Below are positions 1 to 8,866 of a stretch of DNA of 64,000 bases, in pieces (position 1 is the stretch's first letter; each line of letters begins with the position of its first letter). Below the pieces are notes generated by a model, which saw only the letters and a program-made list of their open reading frames with translations, searched no databases and was not told the origin of the DNA. This stretch comes from RGIG2041 sp045578865 (lineage in GTDB: Bacteria > Bacillota > Clostridia > UBA1381 > UMGS1253): assembly GCA_045578865.1 (NCBI GenBank), contig JAZNLB010000008.1, positions 62,001 through 126,000 on the forward strand, read 5' to 3'. A program made the translations under genes and the position numbers.

Positions 1-115
1 TTCTAAAAAACATATCAAAATATGCAATTCGGTCTTTAAATCCATGCTGAAAATAGCCATTTGCCATTGTGAACTCATAAAAATCCGTAAGCATTGTCAA
101 ATTTATATCTGCCAT
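1..115 (-). CDS. pncB: Nicotinate phosphoribosyltransferase, N-terminus (runs off left edge)
   Basis: Only the first 38 codons are present; the gene continues beyond the left edge. The reading starts MADINLTMLTDFYEF and continues with TMANGYF and DRIAYFDMFFR, which matches the conserved opening of bacterial nicotinate phosphoribosyltransferases (LTDFYELTMANGYF). The enzyme makes nicotinate mononucleotide from nicotinate and PRPP in NAD salvage. A good ribosome binding site (AGGAGAG) lies just upstream. It begins 11 bp after the pcrA stop, so it is probably the last visible member of the metF-to-pcrA operon. The assignment rests on the N-terminal motif alone. Confidence 0.8.
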   Translation of the reverse strand, partial: MADINLTMLTDFYEFTMANGYFQHGFKDRIAYFDMFFR

Positions 116-126
116 AGTTATCTCTC

Positions 127-2409
127 CTATTGTATTTTCTTCAAATTCGCAAACAAAGCCATTAAGTTTTTGTGCTCACCGCTATCGAATTCAATCTCGA
201 TTTTTTTATCGTTACCGAGAGGAATGACATTTAACACTTTTCCGCGACCGAACTTTTTGTGTTCAATAATGTCCCCGACGGAAAAGTCCGTTTCTGCTTT
301 TTCGTTAGCACGCACATCGAAACTTTTATAAAGCGCCGCTTTGGTCATACCACCAAAAGATACAGTTTCGGTTTTTGGCACATTACTATAATAATCGTTT
401 CTGACACCACTGTCGAAATCACTTTGTGTGTAATCCGGCATAAAGTCTATTGTGTGTCTTTGTGCCATTTGCTTGCGCTCCCTTATCTTTCTGCCTTCAA
501 AACACATAGTCAGTTCTGATGGGATTTCTTTAACAAATCGAGATGGCGGCGAAAATTTTGTTTGACCGAAAATCATGCGAGATGCTGCATGCGTAATAAA
601 CAGTTTTTGCTTAGCACGCGTAATTGCTACATAACAAAGTCTCCGTTCTTCTTCGATGCCGTCTTCCTCTAACATAGATTGCATCCCGGGAAAGAGACCT
701 TCTTCTGCGCCGATGATATACACCACCGGAAATTCCAAGCCCTTCGCTGTGTGAATTGTCATTAAAGTTACGGTCGGTTGGTCTTCGTCATAATTGTCAA
801 TATCAGACACCAATGAGATCTCTTCCAAAAACCCCTCCAATCCCGACATTTCATGCTCTGTTTTCTCAAATTCCTGTGCAGCACTCAAAAGTTCGTCTAA
901 GTTTTCAATTCTCGTTTGCGATTCAATGTCGCCTTCTGCCATCAATGCCGCACGATAACCGCTTTCAACAAGTACGGTTTCAATAAAATCGGCAACAGAC
1001 ATTGTATCCTTGCGTTCTTTGAGCGAAAGAATCATTTTCGTAAACATATCAAATTTTGCCGCGGCTCTTGCGATGTCCGCGTGCGCTGTAGCTTCGCAAA
1101 TTACATCAAACAGATCTTTTTTATCGCGTTGCGAAATCCATTCTGCTTTCGCGACACTGGCATCGCCTATCCCTCGTTTCGGCTCGTTGATAATGCGTTT
1201 TAAACTGACGGTATCCTTCGGATTCACGATGACGCGCAGATAAGCAATCGCATCCTTGATTTCCTTGCGGTCATAGAAACGCAGTCCCGAAAGCACTCGA
1301 TAAGGAAGTCCGTATCTTAACAGCGCATCTTCCATTACACGCGACTGTGCGTTTGTGCGATACAAAAGCGCAAAATCTTTAAAAGAATAGTTTTGTTCTG
1401 AAACCATTCGATCTATTTCTTTTGCAACAAAATAAGCTTCATCCCGTTCGTCGTCAGCGTGATAAATGCAGATTTCATCTCCCGTTTCCCCTGCCGTCCA
1501 CAAATCCTTCCCCTTTCGTTTGAGGTTGTTGGAAATTACAGCATTGGCAGCATCTAAAATGTTTTTAGTAGAGCGATAGTTTTGCTCTAATTTAATTATT
1601 TTTGCATCAGGAAACTGTTTTTCAAAATCCAAAATATTTTTGATGTTTGCCCCTCGAAATTTATAGATACTCTGGTCATCATCGCCAACCACGCAAAGAT
1701 TTCCGTGCTTTTTTGCCAAAAGATAAATCAATCTGTACTGTGCATTATTCGTATCTTGATACTCGTCCACCATGATATATCTGAATCGGTGATTATAGTA
1801 TGCAAGCACATCTTCGTGTTCTTCAAATAAGCGGATTGTATTTACGATCAAATCGTCAAAATCCATCGCATTATAATCTTTAAGTTTACTTTGGTACAAC
1901 TTATATGCCATGGCTATTTTGCTCATTTTATAATCAGAAGCATACATTTCTTCAAAACGCGCAGAGGTTAACATATCATCCTTTGCACGGCTGATTTCAC
2001 CATAAAGCATATTAGGTGTAAATATCTTATCGTCCAAATTCAGTTCTTTTATACATTCCTTTAGCAGCGTTTTTGTATCTTGCGTATCATAAATACTAAA
2101 ATTCCGCTCGTAACCGAGACGGCTGCAATCCCTGCGTAAAATACGCACACAAAGCGAATGGAATGTAGACGCACAAATTTCATCTCCGCCTTCCATCTTC
2201 GTGCTAATTCGTTCTTTCATCTCCTGTGCGGCTTTATTCGTAAATGTAATTGCTAAAATATGATAAGGCGAAATACCTCTATGTTCAATCATATGTGCAA
2301 TACGATTAACAAGCACCGTCGTTTTGCCACTTCCTGCACCCGCTAAAATCAGAAGTGGGCCTTCCGTTGTTTGCACAGCCAATTTTTGTGCTTCGTTTAA
2401 ATTGCTCAT
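127..2409 (-). CDS. pcrA: ATP-dependent DNA helicase PcrA/UvrD
   Basis: 760 aa superfamily 1A 3'-5' helicase used in nucleotide excision repair, replication restart and removal of RecA filaments. Walker A GAGSGKTT lies at residues 24-31, Walker B MVDEYQDTN at about 213-221 and the QSIYKFRGA motif at about 246-254, followed by the C-terminal UvrD domain with LMTIHTAKGLEF and VAITRAKQKLFI. The last ~50 residues (FSVGDIIEHKKFGRGKV onwards) form the small Tudor-like tail that PcrA uses for RNA polymerase contact in other Firmicutes. The start ATG has a strong AAGGGGAG site. It lies 6 bp after the Pr6Pr-like gene and 11 bp before pncB, so it is part of a long leftward operon. Confidence 0.95.
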   Translation of the reverse strand: MSNLNEAQKLAVQTTEGPLLILAGAGSGKTTVLVNRIAHMIEHRGISPYHILAITFTNKAAQEMKERISTKMEGGDEICASTFHSLCVRILRRDCSRLGYERNFSIYDTQDTKTLLKECIKELNLDDKIFTPNMLYGEISRAKDDMLTSARFEEMYASDYKMSKIAMAYKLYQSKLKDYNAMDFDDLIVNTIRLFEEHEDVLAYYNHRFRYIMVDEYQDTNNAQYRLIYLLAKKHGNLCVVGDDDQSIYKFRGANIKNILDFEKQFPDAKIIKLEQNYRSTKNILDAANAVISNNLKRKGKDLWTAGETGDEICIYHADDERDEAYFVAKEIDRMVSEQNYSFKDFALLYRTNAQSRVMEDALLRYGLPYRVLSGLRFYDRKEIKDAIAYLRVIVNPKDTVSLKRIINEPKRGIGDASVAKAEWISQRDKKDLFDVICEATAHADIARAAAKFDMFTKMILSLKERKDTMSVADFIETVLVESGYRAALMAEGDIESQTRIENLDELLSAAQEFEKTEHEMSGLEGFLEEISLVSDIDNYDEDQPTVTLMTIHTAKGLEFPVVYIIGAEEGLFPGMQSMLEEDGIEEERRLCYVAITRAKQKLFITHAASRMIFGQTKFSPPSRFVKEIPSELTMCFEGRKIRERKQMAQRHTIDFMPDYTQSDFDSGVRNDYYSNVPKTETVSFGGMTKAALYKSFDVRANEKAETDFSVGDIIEHKKFGRGKVLNVIPLGNDKKIEIEFDSGEHKNLMALFANLKKIQ

Positions 2410-2415
2410 TGTTTG

Positions 2416-3576
2416 CTATCTCCCCTTGATGAAACGATCAATAAAATAAAATATATAACCGACAATTAAAAAGCTTGATGCCAGAATACCTACCCAAGCA
2501 AAGTTGCCTGCTGTAAGTGGATATAGTGTCAAAATACCCGTATAGGCAAGCACACCGACTCCCAGAAAATATACGTACAAAAACAGCATCCAAAGCAGAG
2601 GATCATAACCGCGCATACGGCAGGTATTATCAAATAAAGCCCAGTCCAGAAGCATGATCAGCGGCGCAATATAATAAAGCACGAACGCTATACCATTCGG
2701 TCTATATGCGCCTTTTGCATAGAAATGATATACAACAAACACAAAGACCATGCAAATTGTTAAAAAACATTTGATACGCGAAAATATATACGAACCCTTT
2801 GATGTCACTTTAAAGCGAATTGCATTGTAAATCAAAACGGATACTATACATAGAAAACTCAGAAAATTCACTAAATTTTCATAATAGCGCAAGGATTGTA
2901 AAAATACAGATAAATTCATGTCGGACAAGCGTGCAAAAGCCTGAATTTCCAGCAACAAAAACAAAAGTCGCAACAAAAGCGCAAACACAGATCGCATATC
3001 CTGAAACAATTCTCCGGTAAATAAACGGTCAAGCAAATACAACCCGATACATAACACGCCTAAATTTAACAAAAGTTGCATAAGTTCTTGCCTGGCGGAA
3101 AATAAGCCAAAAAACTCCAATGCGTCAGGCAAGGAAAACACCTTTGCCGCTAAAACACAAAGCAACGCTGCCAGCGCCAATGCCCCGAGCATGCCAATAA
3201 GCATCTGCCACAGCTTAAGTCTTGCATGTTTGTCGAAAATTAAATAATCTAAAATCATCATAAACGGTAATAACACATTTAAAATCCATTCGTTATTACC
3301 ATGGGATAATATCATGTTTAAATTCATCCCCAAAGTCAACAGAGAAAGAAAAGCACAGCTTGTTTTAAAAAACATCAAAGCTTTCAGCATTCTGCCCCGC
3401 AGTGTCGCAAAAAACACGAATAAAATGCAAATCAAATTGCAGAAGGCAGTAAACACTGTAAAGTTCAACAACTTTACAGTGTTGTCTTGCAAGTTAAAAG
3501 CAGCTCGTTCCAGTATTGCCCATGCGGAAAACAATATAAAAGCAAGACGATATATTACGGCAATAGTCTTTTTCAT
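2416..3576 (-). CDS. Polytopic membrane protein with tandemly duplicated Pr6Pr-like domain
   Basis: 386 aa, almost entirely hydrophobic, with roughly 12 predicted membrane segments. The two halves repeat each other with a period near 200 residues: LDYLIFD (109-115) matches LDWALFD (309-315), LLNFTVFTAF (36-45) matches LVNFLSFLCI (235-244), and YLLDRLFTGE (180-189) matches YFIDRFIKGR (377-386). The PLIMLLDWALFD type of motif resembles the Pr6Pr / FAR-17a-AIG1-like family, which normally has one such six-helix unit. Function is not known; no catalytic residue is obvious. It sits 4 bp after metH and 6 bp before pcrA with a clear AGAGGAG site, so it is cotranscribed with them. The family call is from motif memory and moderate in certainty; the internal duplication is directly visible. 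Confidence 0.7.
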   Translation of the reverse strand: MKKTIAVIYRLAFILFSAWAILERAAFNLQDNTVKLLNFTVFTAFCNLICILFVFFATLRGRMLKALMFFKTSCAFLSLLTLGMNLNMILSHGNNEWILNVLLPFMMILDYLIFDKHARLKLWQMLIGMLGALALAALLCVLAAKVFSLPDALEFFGLFSARQELMQLLLNLGVLCIGLYLLDRLFTGELFQDMRSVFALLLRLLFLLLEIQAFARLSDMNLSVFLQSLRYYENLVNFLSFLCIVSVLIYNAIRFKVTSKGSYIFSRIKCFLTICMVFVFVVYHFYAKGAYRPNGIAFVLYYIAPLIMLLDWALFDNTCRMRGYDPLLWMLFLYVYFLGVGVLAYTGILTLYPLTAGNFAWVGILASSFLIVGYIFYFIDRFIKGR

Positions 3577-3580
3577 TCAC

Positions 3581-5995
3581 TCATACTCCTCTGCAGTATT
3601 CGTCATGTATCCGATTCGCAAACCGCACCGCCTCCATTGCATCCTTTGCATAATGGTCTGCGCCGATGGCATCGGCATACTCCTGCGTTAACACAGCACC
3701 ACCAACAATGACTCTGCAGCCGGGCACAGTTGCGCGCAGCATCTCAATCGTTTCACGCATTGCTGGCACTGTAGTCGTCATCAATGCACTAAGGCCAACC
3801 ATAGGCGCATTGTTTTCTTTCACAAGAGAAACGACCGTTTCCGGAGAAACATCGCGTCCGGCATCGATGACATCAAAACCATAGTTATCCAAAAGAACTT
3901 TTACAATATTTTTCCCTATATCGTGTATATCCCCTTTAACCGTTGCTAAAACAATCGTACACTTTTTTGTCTGTGCTTCGTTTGAAGAATTCATATGATT
4001 TTTTACTACATCAAACGCCGCTTTTGATGCTTCTGCGCTCATTAACAGTTGCGGCAAAAACATGGTTTTATCCTCAAAACCCTTTCCAACAAAGTCCAAT
4101 GCAGGAATTATATCTTCGTTGATGATTTCCAATGGTTTTTTCGCTGATAGTAATGTACGCGTACATGTCACAGCGCTATTTTTAATCCCCTTGATAATTG
4201 CATACCTCAAATCATTCGTTGATGCAGTCAAATCAGAATCATTCTTGCTTGTATTCTCTGATGAGAACGAAACTTCAGATGCAAACTCTATGTAATTTGC
4301 ACAATTTTCATCCATGCCTCGAAGTGTCATATAGGTCTTATATACTTTCATCATTTCCGCAGAGCTGGGGTTCAGAATTGCGGCATTCAAGCCTGCAGAA
4401 AGTGCCATGGCATAAAAGGTCGAATTGATTAAATTTCTTTGCGGAAGTCCAAAAGAAATATTGGAAACGCCCAAACTGGTTTTGCATCCAAGACGCTCGG
4501 AAATCATTTTAAGCGCATCAATCGTCACATTTGCAGAATTCACATCAGCACTTATAGTCATCGCAAGTGGATCAAAAATCAGATTTTTCGGATCAATACC
4601 GTATGATTTTGCAGAATTATAAATTTTTTGAGCAACAGCAAAGCGTCCCTGCGCCGTTTCAGGTATGCCGTTTTCATCCAATGTCAACGCAACCACAACG
4701 CCGCCGTACTTTTTTACAATCGGAAAAATGGAATCCATGCTTTCCTTTTTGCCATTAACGGAGTTAACCAAAGCCTTGCCATTATAAATACGCAATGCCT
4801 TTTCCATGGTTTGAATGTCAGATGTGTCAATCTGCAGCGGCAGAGGTAAAATCGCTTGCAATTCACGCACTGCCGTACACATCATTTCCGTTTCATTTAT
4901 TTCAGGCAAACCAACATTGACATCCAAAATATGTGCACCGTTTTCCTGTTGTCGCACGCCTTCGTTTAAAATATAATCTATATTTTTCTCGCGCAGCGCC
5001 TCTTTGAACGCTTTTTTGCCGGTGGGATTGATACGCTCGCCGATGATAATCGGACTGTCGCCAATGCAAACAGCAGATTTATATGAAGATACAAGCGTAT
5101 CGGTTTTGTACGAAATATTTAAAGGCGTTATATCCTTTGTTTTTTCAACGACTGCTTTTATGTGTTCCGGCGTTGTACCGCAACACCCTCCGACTACACG
5201 CGCACCACAATTTATAATTTCTTTGATGGCTTCAGCAAATTGTTCGGCATGAATATCATACACCGTTTCCTCACCAACCACACTCGGCAAGCCTGCATTC
5301 GGATTGACAATCACAGGCACGGATGCATATTTTAAAAGTTCACGCACAACAGGCAACATCTGCACAGGTCCTAAGCTGCAATTTACACCAAGTGCGTCTA
5401 CGCCAAGTCCTTCGAGCACCGAAACCATCGCCAGCGGGTCAGCACCCGTCATCAGTTGCATATTTTCATCATACACATTGGTGACAAACACCGGCAAATC
5501 GGAGTTTTCTTTCGCAGCCAAAACCGCCGCCTTTGTTTCATAGGCGTCGTTCATGGTCTCAATTAAAATCAAATCTACACCGCAAGAAGCACCAATACGC
5601 ACAACTTCGGCAAATACATCTACCGCATCCTCAAACTCCAACTCTCCTAAAGGTTTTAAAAGTTTGCCGGTAGGACCGATGTCTAAGGCGACATATTTCC
5701 CCTCAAAACCTTGAACAGCACGCTTTGCATTTTTAACCGCAGCACGAATCAGGTTTTCCACGCTGTATTCGCTATTAGTATCAACTTTCAAACGGTTAAC
5801 GCCAAATGTATTCGTTGTTAAAATATCACACCCTGCCGCAAGATACGCACGATGAATGTCACAAATTTCTTGCGCGTGCGTAATATTCCAGAGTTCCGGC
5901 AATTCACCCGGCTTAAGACCGCGCGCTTGCAACTGTGTCCCCATGGCACCGTCAAAATACAATATTCTGTTTTGCATTGCCTCCATAATTTTCAT
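3581..5995 (-). CDS. metH: Cobalamin-dependent methionine synthase lacking the reactivation domain
   Basis: 804 aa. It transfers a methyl group from methyltetrahydrofolate to homocysteine via cobalamin. Domain order: homocysteine/zinc domain (residues ~1-300, zinc ligands C206, C271, C272 in NCSLGP and GGCCGTTPEH), pterin-binding domain (~315-580, opening IIIGERINPTGKKAFKEAL), cap and cobalamin-binding domain (~600-804) with DIHDIG at 689-694, H691 being the expected lower cobalt ligand. The usual ~330-residue C-terminal SAM-binding activation domain is missing; a related function is encoded by the adjacent upstream gene. Start and upstream stop overlap as ATGA, indicating translational coupling. 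Two further in-frame ATG codons follow at positions 4 and 7, so the exact start is not certain. Confidence 0.93.
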   Translation of the reverse strand: MKIMEAMQNRILYFDGAMGTQLQARGLKPGELPELWNITHAQEICDIHRAYLAAGCDILTTNTFGVNRLKVDTNSEYSVENLIRAAVKNAKRAVQGFEGKYVALDIGPTGKLLKPLGELEFEDAVDVFAEVVRIGASCGVDLILIETMNDAYETKAAVLAAKENSDLPVFVTNVYDENMQLMTGADPLAMVSVLEGLGVDALGVNCSLGPVQMLPVVRELLKYASVPVIVNPNAGLPSVVGEETVYDIHAEQFAEAIKEIINCGARVVGGCCGTTPEHIKAVVEKTKDITPLNISYKTDTLVSSYKSAVCIGDSPIIIGERINPTGKKAFKEALREKNIDYILNEGVRQQENGAHILDVNVGLPEINETEMMCTAVRELQAILPLPLQIDTSDIQTMEKALRIYNGKALVNSVNGKKESMDSIFPIVKKYGGVVVALTLDENGIPETAQGRFAVAQKIYNSAKSYGIDPKNLIFDPLAMTISADVNSANVTIDALKMISERLGCKTSLGVSNISFGLPQRNLINSTFYAMALSAGLNAAILNPSSAEMMKVYKTYMTLRGMDENCANYIEFASEVSFSSENTSKNDSDLTASTNDLRYAIIKGIKNSAVTCTRTLLSAKKPLEIINEDIIPALDFVGKGFEDKTMFLPQLLMSAEASKAAFDVVKNHMNSSNEAQTKKCTIVLATVKGDIHDIGKNIVKVLLDNYGFDVIDAGRDVSPETVVSLVKENNAPMVGLSALMTTTVPAMRETIEMLRATVPGCRVIVGGAVLTQEYADAIGADHYAKDAMEAVRFANRIHDEYCRGV

Positions 5996-6684
5996 CTTTT
6001 ATCATCCTTACGAAAAGTACAATTTGAATTTTTGCATTCTGTGCATTTGTTGGGCAAGCACAATTCCTGCCTACACACGCCGACAAATGCCGTTACGGAT
6101 TTGCTTGGCAGCATCATGTGTGCATCCGTGAGCGTCAGTCCGATTTTTCTTTGACTGTCAAGCGTTTGCAAAATCTGTTTTTGATATTCTAAAGATAAAT
6201 CTTCATAACCGGCGCTGAATCTCGGTTTTAAAAACAAACCTTGCGTTTGTGCATGTTTTTCAAACACTTCCAGGCACAACAAGTCACAATAAGCTTCTAT
6301 CATAGCAGCACCTGCTGCTTGCAAAGCAAGTGCCTTGCTGGCCGCAATTTTACTTGCACGCGCAATTTCTCGATCCAAATCTATCCCGGCAGTGGCCGCA
6401 AGCATAAAAACGAAATCACATTCTTGTAAATATAATGAAAATGCCTTTGACTGAACCTTAAACGCACCTAAATCCACAACAGCATTCCTTTCAAATCGCG
6501 GTTTGCATAAGATATAAGCCGCTTTGCATCTCGCAACCTTTAAAGCCGTATCCATCGCACTTAGCGCAAGCGAAATGACTTGTGTTTCTCTTGTGCTCGG
6601 ACTGCCCATGTACCGAAGCACTTCGTCGAGTGAAATGCATGGCTTCTTGGTTGATGTATGAATATAAACGGGAGAAATCTCCAT
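5992..6684 (-). CDS. MetH activation-domain-like protein with Cys-rich tail
   Basis: 230 aa stand-alone relative of the vitamin B12-dependent methionine synthase activation domain. The signature RFSAGYEDLSLEYQKQIL (155-172) and the IGLTLTDAHMMLPSKSVTAF segment (181-200) match that family. In such split systems the protein is thought to reactivate oxidised cob(II)alamin on MetH. The last ~27 residues hold five cysteines (C204, C209, C214, C217, C222), a spacing that could bind a metal or Fe-S cluster; this tail is not part of the classical MetH activation domain and might serve electron entry. It overlaps metH by the ATGA junction and lies 14 bp after metF. The role is inferred from family and context. 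Confidence 0.85.
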   Translation of the reverse strand: MEISPVYIHTSTKKPCISLDEVLRYMGSPSTRETQVISLALSAMDTALKVARCKAAYILCKPRFERNAVVDLGAFKVQSKAFSLYLQECDFVFMLAATAGIDLDREIARASKIAASKALALQAAGAAMIEAYCDLLCLEVFEKHAQTQGLFLKPRFSAGYEDLSLEYQKQILQTLDSQRKIGLTLTDAHMMLPSKSVTAFVGVCRQELCLPNKCTECKNSNCTFRKDDKR

Positions 6685-6698
6685 TATTCTATCCCCTG

Positions 6699-7559
6699 TT
6701 ATCGAATAATCTCAGAAATATTTTTCTGAATCTTTTCTGCAACCTCCGGCTTATTCATGGAGTATACATGAACAGCATTAATTCCGTTTGACAGCAAATC
6801 AATAATTTGATCTGTTGCATACGCAACGCCGGCTTGCAGCATAGCCTCCGGCCGATCACCGTATTTATCCACAATAGATTTAAATCGCTGCGGTAAGTAT
6901 GTACCGGAAAGGGCACAAATTCGACTGATTTGCTTGCCGTTTGTCACCGGCATAATTCCGGCAACAATCGGCACCGTAATTCCGGCCTCTCTAATCTTAT
7001 ACATAAAATTATATAAAATATTGTTATCAAAAAACATCTGTGTCGTTAAAAATTCGCAACCGGCGTCCACTTTACGCTTAAGATTTAAGATGTCCTCTTT
7101 AGAGCATTTTGACTCCGTGTGCCCCTCGGGATAACAAGCACCCCCGATACAAAAATCGCCAAGCTCCTTGATGTCCGCAATCAAATCGCTTGCATAATGG
7201 TAGGTGCTTTCTTTTGTATTGTACCCATCCGGAATGTCACCGCGCAAAGCCAAAATGTTCTTAATCCCTTTCGCTTTCAGTTTGCTAAGTTGTGCGTGCA
7301 CCATTTCTTTATCTGAAGAAATACATGTCAGATGTGCAAGCGGTGTAACCCCTTGTCGAAAAACAGTTTCAGCCATATCAACGGTGTATTGGCTTGTGCC
7401 GCCGCCCGCGCCGTAGGTTACACTCATAAAACTTGGCTTTAACCGGGCAATTTTTTCTACTGCATTTTTAACGCTCCCGTATGTAGTGTCCGTTTTCGGC
7501 GGAAACACCTCGAAAGATAATGTGGGTTTGTCTTGTTTAAATAGCTCCGAAATTTTCAT
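6699..7559 (-). CDS. metF: 5,10-methylenetetrahydrofolate reductase
   Basis: 286 aa flavoprotein that reduces methylene-THF to methyl-THF, the methyl donor for the downstream metH. Near the N-terminus is LSFEVFPPKTD with the catalytic Glu, followed by MSVTYGAGGG and later FLTTQMFFDN, all typical of the MTHFR TIM barrel. I place the start at the ATG at 7557-7559 (MKISELFKQ...), because an AGAGGT site precedes it and homology begins there; the open frame extends 25 codons further upstream without a plausible start context. It is the first gene of the operon, about 115 nt downstream of its promoter. Confidence 0.95.
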   Translation of the reverse strand: MKISELFKQDKPTLSFEVFPPKTDTTYGSVKNAVEKIARLKPSFMSVTYGAGGGTSQYTVDMAETVFRQGVTPLAHLTCISSDKEMVHAQLSKLKAKGIKNILALRGDIPDGYNTKESTYHYASDLIADIKELGDFCIGGACYPEGHTESKCSKEDILNLKRKVDAGCEFLTTQMFFDNNILYNFMYKIREAGITVPIVAGIMPVTNGKQISRICALSGTYLPQRFKSIVDKYGDRPEAMLQAGVAYATDQIIDLLSNGINAVHVYSMNKPEVAEKIQKNISEIIR

Positions 7560-7629
7560 ATCTGCACCTCTGACCAAATCCTGATTTTTACACAAATACT
7601 TTCTAATATAACTCATTAAGTATACTTCT

Positions 7630-7659
7630 TTCAAAGCAGAACCTTGTTTTTGCTTTGAA
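7630..7659 (-). other. Hairpin in the metF 5' leader
   Basis: A 9-bp inverted repeat (TTCAAAGCA / TGCTTTGAA) with a 12-nt loop sits in the transcribed leader between the metF promoter and its start codon. There is no T-run after it, so it is not an intrinsic terminator, and the leader lacks S-box riboswitch signatures. A role in mRNA stability is possible but unsupported. Confidence 0.4.
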
Positions 7660-7681
7660 TTACATTTTAAAACTTATGCAT

Positions 7682-7710
7682 ATTTTATCATATTAAACAA
7701 GAAAATACAA
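7682..7710 (-). promoter_or_regulatory. Sigma-A promoter of the metF-metH-pcrA operon
   Basis: On the minus strand: TTGTAT, 17-bp spacer, TAAAAT. It would give a leader of about 115 nt before the metF ATG at 7559. No other good promoter is seen in the short gaps inside the operon. Confidence 0.6.
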
Positions 7711-7756
7711 CATTTTGGAAAAATACTTTTATAAAATAATCTCGGCAAAACAGAAA

Positions 7757-7784
7757 AATCGGATATGCGTTTGCATACCCGATT
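7757..7784 (-). terminator. Terminator after kdgK
   Basis: Inverted repeat AATCGGATATGC / GCATACCCGATT, with one A-C mismatch in the stem, followed on the minus strand by a T-rich run (TTTTTCTGTTTT). It lies 14 bp past the kdgK stop and separates the kdgK-eda unit from metF. Confidence 0.75.
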
Positions 7785-7798
7785 AAATAATTTTATAT

Positions 7799-8830
7799 TT
7801 ATCTCTGCACGCGGCCCGAACCGTCACCGCCAGCGAGATTTTCAACATCTGCCCTGGAAACGAGATTAAAGTCGCCCGGAATTGTGTGCTTGAGCGCAGA
7901 TGCCGCAACACCGAACTCAAGCGCATCTTTAAAGTTCTTACCGTCAACAAAGCCGCAAATTACACCGCCTGCAAAGGAATCGCCGCCGCCCACACGGTCA
8001 ACAATCGGAGAAATTCTATACTTTTTGGAATGGTAAAACTCCTTGGTTTCGCTGCAGTAAATGCATGCAGACCATCCGTTGTCGGACGCAGAGAAACTTT
8101 CGCGCAGAGAACTGATTACATACTTAAAATTAAACTTCGCAACCATCTGCTGGAAAATATCTTTGTAGCCTGCAAGTTCAAGTTCGCCGCTGGTAACATC
8201 CGTGTTGCCCGGTTTAAATCCAAGTACTTTTTCAGCATCTTCCTCATTGCCGATACATACATCAACATACTGCATCAGGTTTGTCATAACCTTCTGTGCC
8301 TTTTCACTCGACCAAAGCTTCTTTCTAAAGTTCAAGTCAACAGAAACCGTGATACCTTTTGCTTTTGCAGCTTTAAGCGCAATCTCGGTAAGTTCTGCAG
8401 CCGCATCAGATACTGCCGGTGTGATACCTGTAAAGTGGAACCAGTCAGCACCTTCGAAAATCTTATCAAAATCAAAATCCGCAGCCGAAGCCGTAGCAAT
8501 AGAAGAATTTGCGCGGTCATAAACAACGGCAGATGCTCTCATCGCTGCACCGGTCTCCAGAAAATAAATACCGAGTCTATCACCGCCGCGAGCAATGTTC
8601 TTGGTTTCCACATTCATTTTTCTGAGTGCTGCAACAGCACACTCACCAATTGGATTTGCCGGAACCTTGGTTACGAACTCAACATCGTGACCATAGTTTG
8701 CAAGCGAAACAGCAACATTCGCCTCGCCGCCGCCATAGCAAACATCAAATTCGTCTGCTTGGATAAACTTTTCATTGTTCGGGGTAGAGAGTCTTAACAT
8801 AATCTCGCCCATTGTAACTATCTTTGCCAT
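7799..8830 (-). CDS. kdgK: 2-keto-3-deoxygluconate kinase (PfkB family)
   Basis: 343 aa cytosolic sugar kinase that phosphorylates 2-keto-3-deoxygluconate (KDG) to KDPG. PfkB features are seen: substrate region GGGEANVAVSLANYG (33-47) and the anion-hole/catalytic motif GGGDSFAGG (281-289) with catalytic base D284. SVDLNFRKKLW (163-173) is characteristic of KDG kinases. It lies 36 bp after eda in the same transcription unit; the two together convert KDG to pyruvate and glyceraldehyde 3-phosphate. The RBS is GAAAGGAAG. Substrate is inferred from the partner gene and the motif set; other ribokinase-like substrates are less likely. Confidence 0.9.
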   Translation of the reverse strand: MAKIVTMGEIMLRLSTPNNEKFIQADEFDVCYGGGEANVAVSLANYGHDVEFVTKVPANPIGECAVAALRKMNVETKNIARGGDRLGIYFLETGAAMRASAVVYDRANSSIATASAADFDFDKIFEGADWFHFTGITPAVSDAAAELTEIALKAAKAKGITVSVDLNFRKKLWSSEKAQKVMTNLMQYVDVCIGNEEDAEKVLGFKPGNTDVTSGELELAGYKDIFQQMVAKFNFKYVISSLRESFSASDNGWSACIYCSETKEFYHSKKYRISPIVDRVGGGDSFAGGVICGFVDGKNFKDALEFGVAASALKHTIPGDFNLVSRADVENLAGGDGSGRVQR

Positions 8831-8866
8831 TATGTATACTTCCTTTCTCTTGTTAAACTAAGAAAA

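Noticed and set aside
7560..7680. SAM (S-box) or cobalamin riboswitch in the metF leader
   Set aside because: The ~115-nt leader has only one simple hairpin and none of the conserved S-box or B12-box segments.
7886..8797. 303-codon plus-strand open frame
   Set aside because: Antisense to kdgK, which has full family motifs; no ribosome site or promoter for the antisense frame.
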